Shown here: piece after piece, positions 18,336-25,916 of the stretch | How positions within the stretch are numbered: the stretch's first letter is position 1 | Layout: each line of letters starts with the position of its first letter | Assembly: GCF_001279775.1 (NCBI RefSeq) | Contig: NZ_LGDG01000001.1 | Coordinates: forward strand, 186,001 to 250,000 | Source of the DNA: Streptomyces sp. MMG1533 | Lineage (GTDB): Bacteria > Actinomycetota > Actinomycetes > Streptomycetales > Streptomycetaceae | Length of the DNA stretch: 64,000 nucleotides | Direction: 5' to 3' | Translations under genes and position numbers: made by a program | Notes under the pieces: model-generated | Told to the model about the DNA's origin: nothing | What the model saw: the letters and a program-made list of their open reading frames with translations, nothing else | Database searches by the model: none

Positions 18336-19808
18336 TCATCGTCGCGCAGGAACGGCCGAACGGTCCCCCGCATCCACATGATCGTCGATCGCTGTGAACG
18401 AACGCCCCGGCAACGCCCCGCAGGCCGTCGCACCTGCTACGGCCACCAGGGCGAGGACGGTCAACGGCAGCACCGGCCCGCCGCCGGACCCCATCAGCAC
18501 GGTCGCGCTCGCCACCCCGACCGTCGGCCCGACGTTCATCGCGGTCTGCTGCAACCCGCCGGCCACCCCGGCCGACTCGACGGGGCTCTGCCGTACGACG
18601 ACATGGGTCGCCGCCACCATCACCGTGCCGAAACCGGCCCCCAGCAGCGCGAAGCCGGTGAGGAGGGCGGGCGTGCCCGACGCCCGGGAGAGCAGCAGGA
18701 CGCCGAGGGCGAGGACGGCCATCGCCGCCGCGGTCGTACGACGGGCACCTGCGCGGCGCAGCGACACCGCGCAGGCGGGCGCGGCGAGGACCATCAGCAC
18801 CGCCAGCGGCAGACTGCGCAGGGCGCTGTGGAACGGGTCGAGGCCGAGAGAGTCCTGCAGCACGTACGTGACGACGAACAGCGTGCCCGACAGGGCGGCC
18901 GAGGCGGCCACCAGAATGCCCAGCGCCGAGCCGACGGCCGTCGAGGCGACGACGTCCGGCGGGATCAGCGGGCTCGCGGTGCGACGCTCATGCCGCACGA
19001 AGGCGGTACCCGCGACCAGCAGGACGCCGAACTCGCCGGCCGTCGTCCAGCCGGCGTCCGGCAGTGAGACGAGGGAATGGACGAGGCACGCCAGGGTCAC
19101 CGCGAGCAGCAGGGCGCCGGGCACGTCCAGCCGGTCGGGTCGGGGCTGTTCCGGCCCCCGGACCGGCCGGGCGGGACGGGTCTGCTTCCGTCCGTTGGTC
19201 GGCCGGGTGCGAAGGTTCTGCTTCCGTCCGCGGGTCGGCCGGATGCGAAGGGTCTCCTCCGGTTCCCGCGCGGCCAGGGCGAGCCCGCCGAACACGGCCG
19301 TGGGCAGGACGTTCAGGAAGAAGACGGCCCGCCAGCCCGCCCCGGCCACCAGCGCCCCGCCCACCACGGGCCCTGCCGCGACCGCCACCCCGATCGCGGC
19401 GGTCCGTACGGCGATCGGCGTCCGCAGCCGGTCGGGCGGGAACGCGGCGCGCAGCATCCCGAGCGTGGCGGGCTGCGACAGCGCGCCGAACACGCCCTGC
19501 ACGACCCGCAGTCCGATCACCCAGCCGACACCGGGCGCCAGCCCGATGCCCGCCGACGCGGCCCCGAAGCCGAGCATGCCGACGGCGAAGAGCCGCCGAT
19601 GCCCGTAGCGGTCGCCGAGCCGACCCGCGAACACCAACAGGCTTGCCACCGCGATCAGATAGCCGGTGCTGGTCCACTGGACCTGCGCGAAGGACGCGCC
19701 CAGGTCCCGTTGCAGGGTGGGCTGCGCGACGGTGAGGACGGTGCCGTCCAGGGCGACGATCGCGGCCCCCACCACGCTGCTGACCAGGGTGAGACGATGA
19801 CCGGTCAT
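18336..19808 (-). CDS. DHA2-type MFS multidrug transporter
   Basis: A 490-residue transporter with about 14 hydrophobic segments. The N-terminus contains ALDGTVLTVAQPTLQRDL, which matches the D1 motif of drug:H+ antiporters, and GRLGDRYGHRRLF is the A-motif. A cytoplasmic loop near residue 200 is enlarged by three tandem 12-residue arginine-rich units (see the repeat at 19146). ATG 19808 overlaps the tetR stop (ATGA), so repressor and pump are co-transcribed. This is the standard arrangement in which TetR controls the pump and is relieved by the pump's substrate. Confidence 0.85.
   Translation of the reverse strand: MTGHRLTLVSSVVGAAIVALDGTVLTVAQPTLQRDLGASFAQVQWTSTGYLIAVASLLVFAGRLGDRYGHRRLFAVGMLGFGAASAGIGLAPGVGWVIGLRVVQGVFGALSQPATLGMLRAAFPPDRLRTPIAVRTAAIGVAVAAGPVVGGALVAGAGWRAVFFLNVLPTAVFGGLALAAREPEETLRIRPTRGRKQNLRTRPTNGRKQTRPARPVRGPEQPRPDRLDVPGALLLAVTLACLVHSLVSLPDAGWTTAGEFGVLLVAGTAFVRHERRTASPLIPPDVVASTAVGSALGILVAASAALSGTLFVVTYVLQDSLGLDPFHSALRSLPLAVLMVLAAPACAVSLRRAGARRTTAAAMAVLALGVLLLSRASGTPALLTGFALLGAGFGTVMVAATHVVVRQSPVESAGVAGGLQQTAMNVGPTVGVASATVLMGSGGGPVLPLTVLALVAVAGATACGALPGRSFTAIDDHVDAGDRSAVPARR
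19146..19253 (-). repeat. Three 36-bp tandem repeats inside the MFS gene
   Basis: Units at 19146-19181, 19182-19217 and 19218-19253 are each 36 bp. The last two agree at 32 of 36 positions; the first is more degenerate. Being 12 codons long they keep frame and encode repeats of the form RTRPTNGRKQ-N2, lengthening an Arg-rich cytoplasmic loop. The copy number could vary between strains. Confidence 0.75.
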
Positions 19809-20386
19809 CCGGCCCCCTCCTGACCGAGATGTGCGTCCAGCGCGGCTCGCAGAAGCGGGGTGAAGTCGTCGGCGCCGGTGGCCAGTTGGAGACTGCCCCA
19901 GCCCCACAGCTGGGCGACGCCGTGCAGGTTCGCCCACAACGCACCGGCGATCAGCCGGGCATCGGCGTCCGGGCGGGCCCGGCCGACCAGGTCCACCAGG
20001 CGCCCGAACAGCGGCAGGCTGGTCTCCCGCAGGCCCAAGTGACCGCTGTTCAGCAGATCATGACGGAACATCAGCTCGTACATCCCGCGGTTGCCCAGTG
20101 CGAACTCCAGGTAGCAGCGCCCCAATGCCGTCAGGTGCGCGCGCGGGCTCGCACTCCCGTCCCCGACCGCCTCGGCCGCTCGCACCGCCAGCTCGCCGAA
20201 GCCGCGGCGTGCGATGGCCGACAACAGCTCCAGGTGGGTGGGGAAGTAGCGGCGCGGCGCCCCGTGCGAGACGCCCGCCCGGCGCGCGATCTCCCGAAGG
20301 GTCAGCGCCTGGGCGCCCTCCCGGGCCACCAGATCCACGCCGACGTCGATCAGGCGGGTGCGCAGCGCAGGCTCGGACTCACTCAT
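19805..20386 (-). CDS. TetR-family transcriptional repressor
   Basis: A 193-residue regulator. The N-terminal helix-turn-helix covers about residues 18-55 (TLREIARRAGVSHGAPRRYFPTH), with the typical YF pair, followed by a helical ligand domain (TetR_C_13-like). ATG 20386 is preferred to GTG 20392 because the operator palindromes begin at 20387 and would otherwise overlap coding sequence. It overlaps the MFS gene by 4 nt. It probably represses its own operon through the double palindrome and may also affect the divergent PPOX gene 66 bp beyond it. Confidence 0.88.
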   Translation of the reverse strand: MSESEPALRTRLIDVGVDLVAREGAQALTLREIARRAGVSHGAPRRYFPTHLELLSAIARRGFGELAVRAAEAVGDGSASPRAHLTALGRCYLEFALGNRGMYELMFRHDLLNSGHLGLRETSLPLFGRLVDLVGRARPDADARLIAGALWANLHGVAQLWGWGSLQLATGADDFTPLLRAALDAHLGQEGAG

Positions 20387-20420
20387 AGACACTGTCTACC
20401 ACTGTGAGTAGACAGTGTCT
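20387..20420. promoter_or_regulatory. Double palindromic TetR operator
   Basis: AGACACTGTCTAC (20387-20399) and GTAGACAGTGTCT (20408-20420) form a perfect 13-bp inverted repeat with an 8-nt spacer. Each arm contains its own palindrome (AGACA-C-TGTCT), so two TetR dimers could bind side by side. It lies directly before the repressor's ATG and is probably the autoregulatory operator. Confidence 0.75.
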
Positions 20421-20485
20421 ACTCGCTCGGGAGGGGCAGGAAGAGGACAGGAATACGCGGCTCGGCCCGCCGGGTTGATTCAGAC

Positions 20486-20914
20486 ATGACTCAGGACGCG
20501 CTGCTCCAACTGCTCTCCGAAGGCCACGGCGGGGTCCTGGTGACCCTCAAGCGTGACGGGCGGCCCCAGTTGTCGAACGTCAGTCACGCCTACTACCCGG
20601 ACGAGCGGATCATCCGGGTCTCGATCACCGACGACCGCGCCAAGACCCGTAATCTGCGCCGCGATCCGAGGGCGTCCTACCACGTGACCAGCGCCGATCG
20701 GTGGGCGTACACGGTCGCCGAGGGCACGGCCGACCTCACTCCCGTGGCGAAGGACCCCTACGACGAGACGGTGGAGGAGCTCATCCGCCTCTACCGTGAC
20801 GTCCTGGGCGAACACCCCGACTGGGACGACTACCGGGCCGCGATGGTCCGCGACCGCCGGTTGGTGCTGCGGCTGAAGGTGGAGCGGGCGTACGGGATTC
20901 CCAAGCGGGGGTGA
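20486..20914 (+). CDS. PPOX-class F420-dependent oxidoreductase
   Basis: A 142-residue split-barrel flavin/deazaflavin reductase. It opens with QLLSEGHGGVLVTLKRDGRPQLSNV, typical of F420-dependent PPOX proteins, and carries VSITDDRAKTRNLRRDPRASYHV, the phosphate-binding region. The length matches the family. It is a single gene read away from the tetR-MFS operon. Family members reduce biliverdin, quinones or xenobiotics with F420H2 in the cytoplasm. No neighbour narrows the substrate. Confidence 0.85.
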   Translation: MTQDALLQLLSEGHGGVLVTLKRDGRPQLSNVSHAYYPDERIIRVSITDDRAKTRNLRRDPRASYHVTSADRWAYTVAEGTADLTPVAKDPYDETVEELIRLYRDVLGEHPDWDDYRAAMVRDRRLVLRLKVERAYGIPKRG

Positions 20915-20923
20915 CGCTCAGGA

Positions 20924-20983
20924 GCGCCAGCGCCAGCGCCAGCGCCAGCGCCAGCGGCAGGGGCAGGGGCAGGGGCAGGGGCA
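20924..20983. repeat. Hexanucleotide tandem repeat
   Basis: Ten 6-bp units immediately follow the PPOX gene: five GCGCCA, one GCGGCA, then four GGGGCA. The change of motif through one intermediate unit looks like slippage after a point mutation. No gene covers it. Confidence 0.85.
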
Positions 20984-21070
20984 GACAGGGCTGACCACGC
21001 CGAGGCCGGGGACCGTTCTCGGGGCGAGTCCCGGTCGTGCGGGCGCGGGGCCCTGCTCACGACTGGCCCC

Positions 21071-21109
21071 TCACGCTCCGCCCCCTCACGCTCCGCCCCC
21101 TCACGCCCC
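21071..21109. repeat. 15-bp direct repeats at an MFS gene 3' end
   Basis: TCACGCTCCGCCCCC occurs at 21071-21085 and 21086-21100, with a partial third copy (TCACGCCCC) at 21101-21109 that contains the stop codon of the leftward MFS gene. Confidence 0.7.
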
Positions 21110-22309
21110 ACCCCGCCGCACCGGAAACCCATGCTCCCGCGCCCCCGTCACGACGGCGAGCACCGGCACGAGCAGCGTCAGCACGCTCCACGGGAACGCC
21201 GTCGCGTCGAACAGGCCGAGCAGGACGCCGCCGACCACACCGCCGCCCGCCATCGCCGCGTTCCACAGCGTGACCAGCATCGCCTGCGCGGCGTCCGCCG
21301 CCTGGTCGCCGCCCGCGTCGGCCACGGCGGTCTGCAGCAGGGTGGGAGCCCCGCCCCAGCCCAGCCCCCACAGGGCGGCCGCCGCGTAGACGAGGGCCGG
21401 GACGTCCGCGAAGACGGCCAGCAGGGCTGCCGCCGCTCCGACCAGCAGGACGCTCGCCAGGGTCAGCCCACGCAACCGGCGGTCGATGCCGGCGCCCACG
21501 ACCCAGATGCTCACCAGCGAGGCACCGCCGAACACCAACAGCACCAGGTCGGCCGAGCCGCCCATGCCGACCCGGTCCAGGAACGTGGCGATGTAGGCGT
21601 ACAGGACGGTGTGTGCCAGCACGAACACCAAGGTCACGAACAGCACCGGCACGACACCGGGGACGGCCGGTGCCCGCATCATCGGGACCCGGCGGCCCGC
21701 CTCCTGCCCGGGCACGTCCGGAACCAGCAGCGCGATCCAGCCGACCAGGACCACGGCGACCACGGTCATCAGCGCGAACGCGACCCGCCAGCCCAGCGCC
21801 CCGCCCAGGAACGTGCCCGCGGGCACCCCCAACGACAGCGCCACCGGCACCCCCGCCATGACCACCGCGACCGCCCTGCCGTGCAACGGGACGGGCACCA
21901 GCCGCCGGGCGTACCCGGCCAGCAGCGCCCAGGCGAGTCCGGCGGCGACGCCCGCCACGAACCGGGCCGCCATGGTCAGCGGATAGCTCGCCGAGACGGC
22001 CGTGACGGTGTTGGCTACGGCGAACCCCGCCATCGCCGTCAGCAGCAGCCGCTTGCGCCGCCATCCCGCGGTTGCCGCGGACAGGGGGATCGCGGTGAGG
22101 GCCGTACCGACCGCGTAGACCGTCACCGCCTGTCCCGCCGCGGACTCGCTCACCGCGAGGTCCGAGCTCATCGCGGGCAGCAGGCCCGCCGGGAGGGTTT
22201 CGGTGAGGCTGGTGACGAAGACGGCGGTGGCCAGGGCGAGGAGGGCGGGCAGGGGGAGCCGACCGGAGGGGGCCGTCTCGGCCGACGGCTTCGAGGTGTG
22301 AGTGCGCAT
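21101..22309 (-). CDS. DHA1-type MFS transporter (AraJ/sugar-efflux-like)
   Basis: A 402-residue 12-helix facilitator. Conserved stretches include TSLTETLPAGLLPAMSSDLAVSESAAGQAVT in helix 1 and the following loop, which is typical of the AraJ/YdhP/SotB branch, and MAARFVAGVAAGLAWALLAGYARRL in helix 4. No coupled regulator is present. Its promoter should lie in the 338-bp gap to the right. The substrate is unknown; relatives export sugars, arabinose derivatives or chloramphenicol-like drugs. Confidence 0.82.
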   Translation of the reverse strand: MRTHTSKPSAETAPSGRLPLPALLALATAVFVTSLTETLPAGLLPAMSSDLAVSESAAGQAVTVYAVGTALTAIPLSAATAGWRRKRLLLTAMAGFAVANTVTAVSASYPLTMAARFVAGVAAGLAWALLAGYARRLVPVPLHGRAVAVVMAGVPVALSLGVPAGTFLGGALGWRVAFALMTVVAVVLVGWIALLVPDVPGQEAGRRVPMMRAPAVPGVVPVLFVTLVFVLAHTVLYAYIATFLDRVGMGGSADLVLLVFGGASLVSIWVVGAGIDRRLRGLTLASVLLVGAAAALLAVFADVPALVYAAAALWGLGWGGAPTLLQTAVADAGGDQAADAAQAMLVTLWNAAMAGGGVVGGVLLGLFDATAFPWSVLTLLVPVLAVVTGAREHGFPVRRGGA

Positions 22310-22424
22310 GCGGGCAGGGTCGGCCCTGACACCGGTGTCAAGTTCAAGTCCGCGCGCCCGTGGCCCGGGCGGCCCGGAAACTCTTCGACGGGGGTGGCGG
22401 CCGGGCTACGAGGGCCGACGATCA

Positions 22425-22470
22425 CTCCGTGCGCACCGGCCGCCCCTGAAACCGGCCGGTGCGCACGGAG
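22425..22470. terminator. Strong 18-bp stem-loop
   Basis: CTCCGTGCGCACCGGCCG (22425-22442) pairs perfectly with CGGCCGGTGCGCACGGAG (22453-22470) across a 10-nt loop. It lies about 180 bp beyond the shikimate transporter stop and about 115 bp before the next gene. It can act as a bidirectional terminator or insulating hairpin. Confidence 0.65.
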
Positions 22471-22594
22471 AGCATCCCCCCTCGGGGCCACCGCTGTCGC
22501 AGTGCGAGCAGAGCTGTTCTTTTCTGCTCTTTTCGGCCGATGTTCTTGCTGGAAACGTCATCTGTCAACGGGGCGGGGGAGCGCCCGGCGCACG

Positions 22595-22633
22595 ACGTAC
22601 CCCCGGAAGCGGTAAGCGGCTCCGGAGGTACGT
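22595..22633 (-). terminator. Terminator of the shikimate transporter gene
   Basis: ACGTACCCCCGGAAGC (22595-22610) and GCTCCGGAGGTACGT (22619-22633) form a stem with one mismatch and one bulge. It sits 14 bp past the stop codon of the leftward MHS transporter gene. Confidence 0.6.
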
Positions 22634-22647
22634 GGGAGGCGACGGGG

Positions 22648-23991
22648 TCAGGCGGTCACTTTCTCCGGCTGCCGCACCCCCTGGGGGGTCCGCTCGCCGA
22701 GCTGCTCCGTCGGGACCTTGTGGGTCTCGCGGGCCGTGAGGGCGGCGATGACCGGCGGGACGCACAGGGCGGCGGTGAACAGGGCCACCGCCGACCAGTC
22801 GTCGCCGTTCGGGCCCGCGATCTGTGCGGCGAAGGTGACCGCGAAACCGGCCACGGCGAAGCCGATCTGGGTGCCGATGGCCATGCCGGACAGGCGGACG
22901 CGGGTGGAGAACATCTCGCCGTAGAAGGAGGGCCAGACACCGTTCGCGGCGCTGTAGACGACACCGAAGGTGACGATGCCGAGCACCAGGATCAGCGGGT
23001 AGGAGCCCGTCGAGATCGCCCACAGGTAGAGGAACATCGCGACCGCGCTGCCGGCGGCGCCGACCAGGAAGACCGGGCGGCGGCCGATGCGGTCGGACAG
23101 GGTGGCCCACAGCGGGATCGCGGCGAGTGCGACGAGGTTGGCGAGCGCGCCCACCCACAGCATGGAGGACCGGCTCATCCCGACCGAGTCGCCGGTCGCG
23201 TACGACAGTGCCCAGACCGTGAAGATCGTGCTGACCGAGGCGATCAGGGCGCCCGCGATGACCCGCAGGACGTCCGCCCAGTGCTCGCGGAGCAGGATCG
23301 CCAGCGGCATCTTGACGACGCCCTCCTCGGCGGTCTGCTGGGCGAAGGCCGGGGTCTCCTCCAGCTTGCGCCGGATGACGAAGCCGACCACGGCGACCGC
23401 GACGCTCATCCAGAACGGCACCCGCCAGCCCCAGGACAGCAGCTGGTCGTCGGGCAGCGCGGCGACGGGGATGAAGACCAGGGTGGCGAGCAGCTGTCCG
23501 CCCTGGGTGCCGCTGAGGGTGAAGCTGGTGAAGAAGCCGCGCCGCCGGGGCGGTGCGTGTTCCAGCGTCATGGAGTTGGCGCTGGCCTGCTCACCGGCCG
23601 CCGAGATGCCCTGCAGGACACGGCACAGGACGAGCAGGACGGGCGCGAGGGTGCCGACCTGGTCGCGGGTGGGCAGGCAGCCGATGAGGAACGTCGACAG
23701 GCCCATCAGGATCAGCGTGAAGACCATGATCTTCTTGCGGCCGAGCTTGTCGCCGAAGTGCCCGAGGAAGAGCGCGCCGACCGGGCGGGCCGCGTACGCG
23801 ACGCCGAACGTGGCCAGCGACAGCAGGGTCGCGGTGGCCGGGTCGGACTCGTCGAAGAAGACCTCGGGGAAGATCAGCGCGGCCGCGCTGCCGTAGATGA
23901 AGAAGTCGTAGTACTCAAGGGCGCTGCCGATCCAGGCCGCCGTGGCGGCTTTTTTCGGCTGGCCGGGCGGTGCGGCGGCGGGGACGGACAC
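22648..23991 (-). CDS. MHS-family (ShiA-like) shikimate/quinate transporter
   Basis: A 447-residue metabolite:H+ symporter of the MFS. Family marks are GSALEYYDFFIYGSAAALIF in helix 1, GHFGDKLGRKKIMVF in loop 2-3, RVLQGISAAGEQASANSM in helix 4 and the SWGWRVPFW segment after helix 5. ShiA-type proteins import shikimate or dehydroshikimate with protons. The neighbouring shikimate dehydrogenase and dehydroshikimate dehydratase, and the shared operator at 24059, point to quinate/shikimate as the substrate. Terminated by the hairpin at 22595. Confidence 0.85.
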   Translation of the reverse strand: MSVPAAAPPGQPKKAATAAWIGSALEYYDFFIYGSAAALIFPEVFFDESDPATATLLSLATFGVAYAARPVGALFLGHFGDKLGRKKIMVFTLILMGLSTFLIGCLPTRDQVGTLAPVLLVLCRVLQGISAAGEQASANSMTLEHAPPRRRGFFTSFTLSGTQGGQLLATLVFIPVAALPDDQLLSWGWRVPFWMSVAVAVVGFVIRRKLEETPAFAQQTAEEGVVKMPLAILLREHWADVLRVIAGALIASVSTIFTVWALSYATGDSVGMSRSSMLWVGALANLVALAAIPLWATLSDRIGRRPVFLVGAAGSAVAMFLYLWAISTGSYPLILVLGIVTFGVVYSAANGVWPSFYGEMFSTRVRLSGMAIGTQIGFAVAGFAVTFAAQIAGPNGDDWSAVALFTAALCVPPVIAALTARETHKVPTEQLGERTPQGVRQPEKVTA

Positions 23992-24058
23992 GGCGTGCTC
24001 CTTCGGGGGAACTCCAACATAGGTGGAGTGAGCGGAGGGGAGAAGGGCCGGATCTCGG

Positions 24059-24082
24059 CTAATTAACCCACTGGGTAGTTAG
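24059..24082. promoter_or_regulatory. Operator copy 1 (transporter side)
   Basis: Read on the minus strand this 24-bp near-palindrome has the form CTAAC-N3-CCAGT-N2-GT-N2-ATTAG. The same pattern occurs at 24957-24980 in front of the shikimate dehydrogenase gene. It lies 68 bp upstream of the transporter start, in a locally AT-rich patch, and is the probable binding site for the TetR protein encoded between the two copies. Confidence 0.65.
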
Positions 24083-24181
24083 TGGCGGTGGGTGGGATGT
24101 TGCGCCGACGTTTCCCACGTGTCAAGAGGTCGTGCCGAAGGATCTTCCCGCTCGAAGGGTTCCCGGTCGCTCCCGAGGCCC

Positions 24182-24847
24182 TCAGTCCGCCGCGCGCTCC
24201 GCGGTCAGGTAGGCGATGACCATGTCGCCGAGCATCGCGCGGTAGTGCTCGCGTCGGCCGGGATCGATCAGGTCGCGGCCGAACAGGGCGCCGAAGGTGT
24301 GCCGGTTGGCGACCCGGAAGAAGCAGAAGGAGCTGATCATCGCGTGCAGGTCGACGGCGTCGACGTCCGCCGTGAACAGCCCGGACTTCTGCCCCTGCTC
24401 CAGGATCCGGCGGATCACGTCGAGGGCCGGCGAACCGATCTTGCCGAGCTTCTCGGAGGCGGCGATGTGCACGGCCTCGTGGATGTTCTCGATGCTCACC
24501 AGGCGGATGAAGTCGGGGTGCTGCTCGTGGTGGTCGAAGGTGACCTCCGCCAGGCGGCGGATGGCCGCGACCGGGTCCAGGTGTTCGACGTCGAGCCCCT
24601 GCTCGGCCTCGCGGATCACCGCGTACGCCCGCTCGAGGACGGCTGTGAACAGCTGTTCCTTGCCGCCGAAGTAGTAGTAGATCATCCGCTTCGTGGTGCG
24701 GGTGCGGGCCGCGATCTCGTCGACGCGGGCCCCCGCGAAGCCGGCCCGGGCGAACTCCTGGGTGGCCACGTCGAGAATCTCGGCCTGGGTGCGGACGGCG
24801 TCACGGATGCGCCCGCCTGGTCGTGCCGGTTCTTCGACGCTGGTCAT
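24182..24847 (-). CDS. TetR-family regulator of the quinate/shikimate locus
   Basis: A 221-residue TetR protein. The helix-turn-helix spans about residues 20-60 (AGARVDEIAARTRTTKRMIYYYFGGKEQL), and the C-terminal domain begins with HPDFIRLVSIENIHEA, typical of TetR_C_6-like regulators of aromatic catabolism. ATG 24847 has GAAGGAA upstream; a longer GTG-type start at 24862 is less likely. It lies between the transporter and dehydrogenase units, each preceded by a copy of the same 24-bp operator. The inducer is probably a pathway intermediate such as quinate, shikimate or dehydroshikimate, which is inference from context. Confidence 0.85.
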   Translation of the reverse strand: MTSVEEPARPGGRIRDAVRTQAEILDVATQEFARAGFAGARVDEIAARTRTTKRMIYYYFGGKEQLFTAVLERAYAVIREAEQGLDVEHLDPVAAIRRLAEVTFDHHEQHPDFIRLVSIENIHEAVHIAASEKLGKIGSPALDVIRRILEQGQKSGLFTADVDAVDLHAMISSFCFFRVANRHTFGALFGRDLIDPGRREHYRAMLGDMVIAYLTAERAAD

Positions 24848-24956
24848 CGGGTTCCTTCGCACTACGGGGCAGTGCCGCAGATTGTAGAAGGAGGCGGCCG
24901 CGAAGGATGCCGATCACCGGCCGAGGGCTTCCCGCGATGCGGTGAGGCTGATATAG

Positions 24957-24980
24957 CTAACGTACCAGTTCGTACATTAG
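24957..24980. promoter_or_regulatory. Operator copy 2 (dehydrogenase side)
   Basis: CTAACGTAC-CAGTTC-GTACATTAG is a palindrome with one mismatch in 9-bp arms, ending 22 bp before the GTG start of the dehydrogenase. It shares 16 of 24 positions with the copy at 24059, including all outer bases and the CCAGT core. A repressor bound here would overlap the promoter. Confidence 0.7.
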
Positions 24981-25002
24981 TGAGCCGCTCAGGAGGTCCC
25001 GC

Positions 25003-25884
25003 GTGGTGCCCAAGGACTCGTATCTCGTCGGTCTGATCGGTTCCGGTATCGGCCCGTCGCTCAGTCCAGCGCTGCACGAGCGGGAGGCCGACCGTCAGGG
25101 TCTGCGCTATCTGTACCGGCTCATCGACATCGAGGTCCTCGGTGTGCCGCCCGAGGAGGTGGGCGACCTGGTGCGGGCGGCCCGCGATCTGGGCTTCGAC
25201 GGGCTCAACATCACGCACCCGTGCAAGCAGGAGGTCATCCCGCACCTGGACGCCCTCGCGCCGCAGGCCGAGGCGCTGGGCGCGGTCAACACCGTCGTCT
25301 TCGAGGAGGACGGCCGGGCCGTCGGCCACAACACCGACGTCACCGGCTTCGCCGCCTCCTTCGCGCGCGGTCTGCCCGACGCACCGCTGGAGCGGGTCGT
25401 GCAGCTGGGCGCGGGCGGTGCGGGCGCGGCCGTCGCGCACGCCACCCTCACCCTCGGCGCCGAGCGGGTCACGGTCGTGGACGCGATGCCCGAGCGGTCG
25501 TGCGGCCTCGCCGACTCCCTCAACCGCCACTTCGGCGAGGGGCGGGCACTCGCCGCCACCCCCGACCGGCTGGCCGAGCTGCTCGCGGGGGCCGACGGCC
25601 TCGTCCACGCCACCCCCACCGGCATGGCCGCCCACCCGGGCCTGCCCTTCCCCGCCGGACTCCTCCACCCCGGCCTGTGGGTGGCCGAGGTGGTCTACCG
25701 CCCCCTGGAGACCGAGCTGCTGCGCACCGCCCGCGCGCTCGGCTGCGCCACGCTCGACGGCGGCGGCATGGCCGTCTTCCAGGCCGTCGACGCGTTCCGT
25801 CTGTTCACCGGCCGGGAACCCGACAGCGCCCGGATGCTCGCGGACATCGCCGAGCTGGCCGGCGCCGTGACGGCACCGAAGTAG
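25003..25884 (+). CDS. Shikimate/quinate dehydrogenase (AroE/QsuD-like)
   Basis: A 293-residue NAD(P)-dependent enzyme that interconverts shikimate (or quinate) and the 3-dehydro compound. Substrate contacts are visible as GPSLSPALHE near residue 16, NITHPCKQEV with its catalytic Lys near 73, and GAVNTVVF near 95. The GAGGAGAAV Rossmann motif is at about 134-142. The THPCKQ variant is the form I recall for catabolic actinobacterial QsuD enzymes, in contrast to biosynthetic NVTIPHK or NVTHPYK. GTG 25003 has AGGAGG at 6 nt (GTG 25006 is possible). It is followed 32 bp later by the dehydratase, so catabolic quinate/shikimate use is favoured over aromatic biosynthesis. Confidence 0.88.
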   Translation: MVPKDSYLVGLIGSGIGPSLSPALHEREADRQGLRYLYRLIDIEVLGVPPEEVGDLVRAARDLGFDGLNITHPCKQEVIPHLDALAPQAEALGAVNTVVFEEDGRAVGHNTDVTGFAASFARGLPDAPLERVVQLGAGGAGAAVAHATLTLGAERVTVVDAMPERSCGLADSLNRHFGEGRALAATPDRLAELLAGADGLVHATPTGMAAHPGLPFPAGLLHPGLWVAEVVYRPLETELLRTARALGCATLDGGGMAVFQAVDAFRLFTGREPDSARMLADIAELAGAVTAPK

Positions 25885-25916
25885 TACCGGGCGTCTCGAA
25901 AGACAGAGGTATCGAC

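Larger units (their letters stand above)
22310..22647. other. Intergenic region with two stem-loops
   Basis: The 338-bp gap holds no gene that I can support. It contains the promoter of the leftward MFS gene at its left end, a perfect 18-bp stem-loop at 22425-22470 and an imperfect terminator at 22595-22633. A short T-rich stretch (TTCTTTTCTGCTCTTTTC near 22516-22533) is unusual for this GC content. Confidence 0.6.

Noticed and set aside
20924..20983. Coding Ala-Pro/Gly repeat extension of the PPOX protein
   Set aside because: A TGA stop at 20912-20914 precedes the hexamer repeats.
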